Below are positions 5,884 to 7,980 of a stretch of 7,980 nucleotides of DNA, in pieces. The first letter of the stretch is position 1, and each line of letters starts with the position of its first letter. Source of the DNA: a bacterium (GTDB lineage Bacteria; Calditrichota; Calditrichia; RBG-13-44-9; J042); the NCBI GenBank assembly GCA_015494485.1, contig WGBF01000313.1:1-7980 (forward strand). The letters are read 5' to 3'. The notes beneath the pieces were generated by a model that was not told the DNA's origin, did no database searches, and saw only the letters and a program-made list of their open reading frames with translations. A program made the translations under genes and the position numbers.

Positions 5884-6114
5884 ATGAATGATTTTTCATT
5901 GGAACCGTTGGGAAAAATTCTGGTATTTATTGGCCTGTTTCTGGTGGTAATTGGTGTCATCATTCTGTTTGGGAGTAAAATTCCCTACATTGGTCGGCTT
6001 CCCGGCGACATCATCATTCAACGAAAAAATTTTACATTTTATTTCCCCATTACCACCTTAATTTTATTAAATTTGCTGCTTCTATTAATTTCCTGGTTAT
6101 TACGAAAACTGTGA
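5884..6114 (+). CDS. DUF2905 family small membrane protein
   Basis: A 76-residue integral membrane protein with two predicted helices, about residues 11-30 (LGKILVFIGLFLVVIGVIIL) and 51-73. The connecting loop carries the family signature KIPYIGRLPGDIIIQRKNF followed by TFYFPITT (residues 32-58). This pattern is that of DUF2905, whose function is unknown to me. GGAGGA (5871-5876) precedes the ATG by seven bases. The gene lies 46 bp after the PNP gene and 10 bp before ileS, so it is almost certainly in the same transcript. Nothing in the sequence links it functionally to either neighbour. Confidence 0.88.
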   Translation: MNDFSLEPLGKILVFIGLFLVVIGVIILFGSKIPYIGRLPGDIIIQRKNFTFYFPITTLILLNLLLLLISWLLRKL

Positions 6115-6124
6115 AGGACAGCCC

Positions 6125-7980
6125 ATGTTTAAAGAATTACCTGCCAAGACGCCGGTCCGCGAGCTGGAAGAAGCGGTATTAAAATTTTGGGATGAGAACG
6201 ACATTTTTAAGAAAACATTAACCTGGCGGGAGCACAATCCGTCGTTTGTGTTTTACGAAGGCCCTCCCACCGCCAATGGTCGTCCCGGTATCCACCACGT
6301 GATGAGCCGAACCATTAAGGATGTGGTGTGCCGCTACAAAACGCAAACCGGCTATTACGTGTATCGCAAAGCCGGCTGGGATACCCACGGACTTCCGGTG
6401 GAAATTGAAGTGGAAAAAATGCTGGGCATTGAAGGCAAGGAAGAAATTGAAAAATACGGGGTAGCCAAATTCAATCAATTGTGTAAGGAAAGCGTTTTTA
6501 AGTACAAAAAAGATTGGGATGAACTCACCCGACGGATTGGATTCTGGCTGGACCTGGAACATCCCTACATTACCTTCGAAAATGAATACATTGAAAGCGT
6601 ATGGTGGATACTGAAAACCTTTTTTGAACGGGGCCTGCTGTACCAGGGATTTAAAATTTTACCCTATTGTCCCCGGTGCGAAACGCCGCTTTCCAGCCAC
6701 GAAGTGTCCCTGGGGTACAAGGATGTAAAAGACCCCTCCGTTTACGTGAAGGTAAAATTGAAAAACGAACCGGATACCTATTTCCTGGTCTGGACCACCA
6801 CCCCCTGGACGCTGATTTCCAATGTGGCGCTGGCGGTGCATCCGGATGTGGATTACATCAAAGTGGAATACAATGGTGAAAAACTTATCCTGGCAGAAGC
6901 ACGGGCCAAGGCCGTTCTGGGAGAAGAATACACCGTATTAGAGCGGTTTAAAGGAAAAGACCTGGAAGGCACCCCGTACGAGCGGTTGTTCGATTTTGTA
7001 CCCGTGGACAAAAAAGCCTTTTATGTGGTGCTGGGGGATTTTGTCACCACGGAAGATGGAACCGGCATTGTGCACATTGCACCGGCTTTCGGTGCGGAGG
7101 ACTACCAGGTAGGGCAGGCGTATGATTTGCCGGTGCTTCGCCCGGTGGACAAGAGTGGTCGGTTTGAACCGGTGGTTACCGACTATGCCGGTATGTTCGT
7201 CAAAAAAGCCGATGAAAAAATTATTGCCGATTTAAAAGCCCGCGGCATTTTGTTTAAAAAGGAAACCATTGAGCACAGCTATCCTCATTGCTGGCGCTGC
7301 GATACCCCGTTGTTGTATTATGCCCGGGAGTCCTGGTACATCCGCACGACCCAGTTCAAAGAAAACCTCCTGCGCAATAATGAAAAGATTAACTGGCATC
7401 CCCCGGAAGTGGGTACCGGCCGGTTTGGCGAATGGTTGAAAAACAATGTGGATTGGGCTCTTTCCCGGGACCGCTATTGGGGAACCCCATTAAACATCTG
7501 GATTTGCCAGTCGTGTGACCATCGCGAAGCGGTGGGCAGCATTGCAGAATTAAAGGAAAAAGGCCGCAATGTTCCCGATGACATTGACCTGCACAAACCC
7601 TATGTGGATGAAGTAGTGCTGGAGTGCCCCAAATGCGGTGGGGATATGAAGCGCGTTCCGGAGGTAATCGATGTGTGGTTTGACTCCGGAAGCATGCCGT
7701 ATGCCCAATGGGGATATCCGCATAAAAACAAAGAATTGTTTGAGAAGAACTTTCCGGCAGATTTCATCTGCGAAGGTATTGACCAGACCCGTGGTTGGTT
7801 TTATTCCCTTCTGGCAATTTCCACCATGTTGTTCGATATGCCGGCTTATAAGAATATTGTGGTTAATGAACTGATTTTGGATAAGCATGGCCAGAAGATG
7901 AGCAAGTCCCGCGGGAATGTGGTGCGCCCGGAAGACGTAATTGCCAAATTTGGTGTGGATCCCCTGCGGTGGTATTTTAT
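6125..7980 (+). CDS. ileS: Isoleucyl-tRNA synthetase (eukaryotic/Thermus-like type), N-terminal 618 residues, cut by the window edge
   Basis: IleS charges tRNA-Ile with isoleucine in the cytoplasm and hydrolyses mischarged valine. From the ATG at 6125, with AAGGA six bases upstream, 618 codons are open to the window end, about 60% of a protein of roughly 1,040 residues. The class I catalytic entry is YEGPPTANGRPGIHHV (44-59), where the HIGH-type motif appears as GIHH. Further landmarks are RKAGWDTHGLPVE (81-93), the cysteine pair CPRC (182-185), the editing-domain entry WTTTPWTL (223-230), GTGIVHIAPAFGAEDY (312-327, editing Asp326), CWRC (389-392), WALSRDRYWGTP (444-455), CQSC (461-464) and CPKC (501-504) pairs, DVWFDSGS (516-523), EGIDQTRGWF (550-559) and KMSKS (591-595). 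The motif style is that of the eukaryotic/Thermus-like subgroup rather than the E. coli type. It ends the visible operon; the tRNA-binding C-terminal part lies outside. No T-box or other leader element is possible in the 10-bp gap before it. Confidence 0.97.
   Translation, partial: MFKELPAKTPVRELEEAVLKFWDENDIFKKTLTWREHNPSFVFYEGPPTANGRPGIHHVMSRTIKDVVCRYKTQTGYYVYRKAGWDTHGLPVEIEVEKMLGIEGKEEIEKYGVAKFNQLCKESVFKYKKDWDELTRRIGFWLDLEHPYITFENEYIESVWWILKTFFERGLLYQGFKILPYCPRCETPLSSHEVSLGYKDVKDPSVYVKVKLKNEPDTYFLVWTTTPWTLISNVALAVHPDVDYIKVEYNGEKLILAEARAKAVLGEEYTVLERFKGKDLEGTPYERLFDFVPVDKKAFYVVLGDFVTTEDGTGIVHIAPAFGAEDYQVGQAYDLPVLRPVDKSGRFEPVVTDYAGMFVKKADEKIIADLKARGILFKKETIEHSYPHCWRCDTPLLYYARESWYIRTTQFKENLLRNNEKINWHPPEVGTGRFGEWLKNNVDWALSRDRYWGTPLNIWICQSCDHREAVGSIAELKEKGRNVPDDIDLHKPYVDEVVLECPKCGGDMKRVPEVIDVWFDSGSMPYAQWGYPHKNKELFEKNFPADFICEGIDQTRGWFYSLLAISTMLFDMPAYKNIVVNELILDKHGQKMSKSRGNVVRPEDVIAKFGVDPLRWYF

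Noticed and set aside
1..7980. Search for tRNA or rRNA genes, CRISPR arrays, insertion sequence ends and toxin-antitoxin pairs
   Set aside because: None seen by eye; coding density is nearly complete and all gaps except the 145-bp divergent region are 46 bp or less.

Overview
The window is an ordinary-looking bacterial chromosomal segment of moderate GC. It carries two divergent gene groups that meet at a 145-bp intergenic region (2343-2487). No RNA gene, CRISPR array, insertion sequence or phage gene is visible. Every real gene is a chromosomal housekeeping gene or a conserved gene of unknown function. The organism is probably a diderm: it has a candidate lipoprotein with a signal peptide, a eukaryotic/Thermus-type IleS with a PGIHH signature, a DUF3467 protein, and PanB and purine nucleoside phosphorylase proteins that read like those of the Bacteroidota/Chlorobiota/Calditrichota side of the tree. 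A Calditrichota-like or related FCB-group bacterium is my best guess; it is an inference from remembered sequence flavour, not a measurement.

Minus strand, leftward (2342 to 1): dnaG encodes the replication primase. It is followed after 17 bp by the first 155 codons of panB (ketopantoate hydroxymethyltransferase, pantothenate/CoA synthesis), which runs off the left edge. A small hairpin sits just before the dnaG Shine-Dalgarno sequence.

Plus strand, rightward (2383 to 7980): a good sigma70-type promoter (TTGACT-17-TATATT) precedes seven tightly packed genes. In order they are a DUF3467 protein, the YggS/YlmE PLP homeostasis protein, a DivIVA-family coiled-coil protein with a GTG start, an unrecognised membrane-anchored putative lipoprotein with a coiled-coil tail, purine nucleoside phosphorylase, a two-helix DUF2905 membrane protein, and isoleucyl-tRNA synthetase (618 codons, cut by the right edge). 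Gaps are 46 bp or less. The divIVA/lipoprotein and lipoprotein/PNP junctions are ATGA overlaps, so the seven genes probably form one transcription unit with translational coupling in the middle.

The most interesting part is the middle of this operon. YggS-DivIVA-IleS in this order matches the ylmE-(sepF-yggT-ylmH)-divIVA-ileS arrangement known from Gram-positive bacteria. Here sepF, yggT and ylmH are absent, and an uncharacterised lipoprotein is translationally coupled directly to divIVA. That lipoprotein has a predicted small beta-barrel, two glycine-rich membrane segments and a charged coiled coil. It is the best candidate for an undescribed partner in polar growth, division or envelope organisation.
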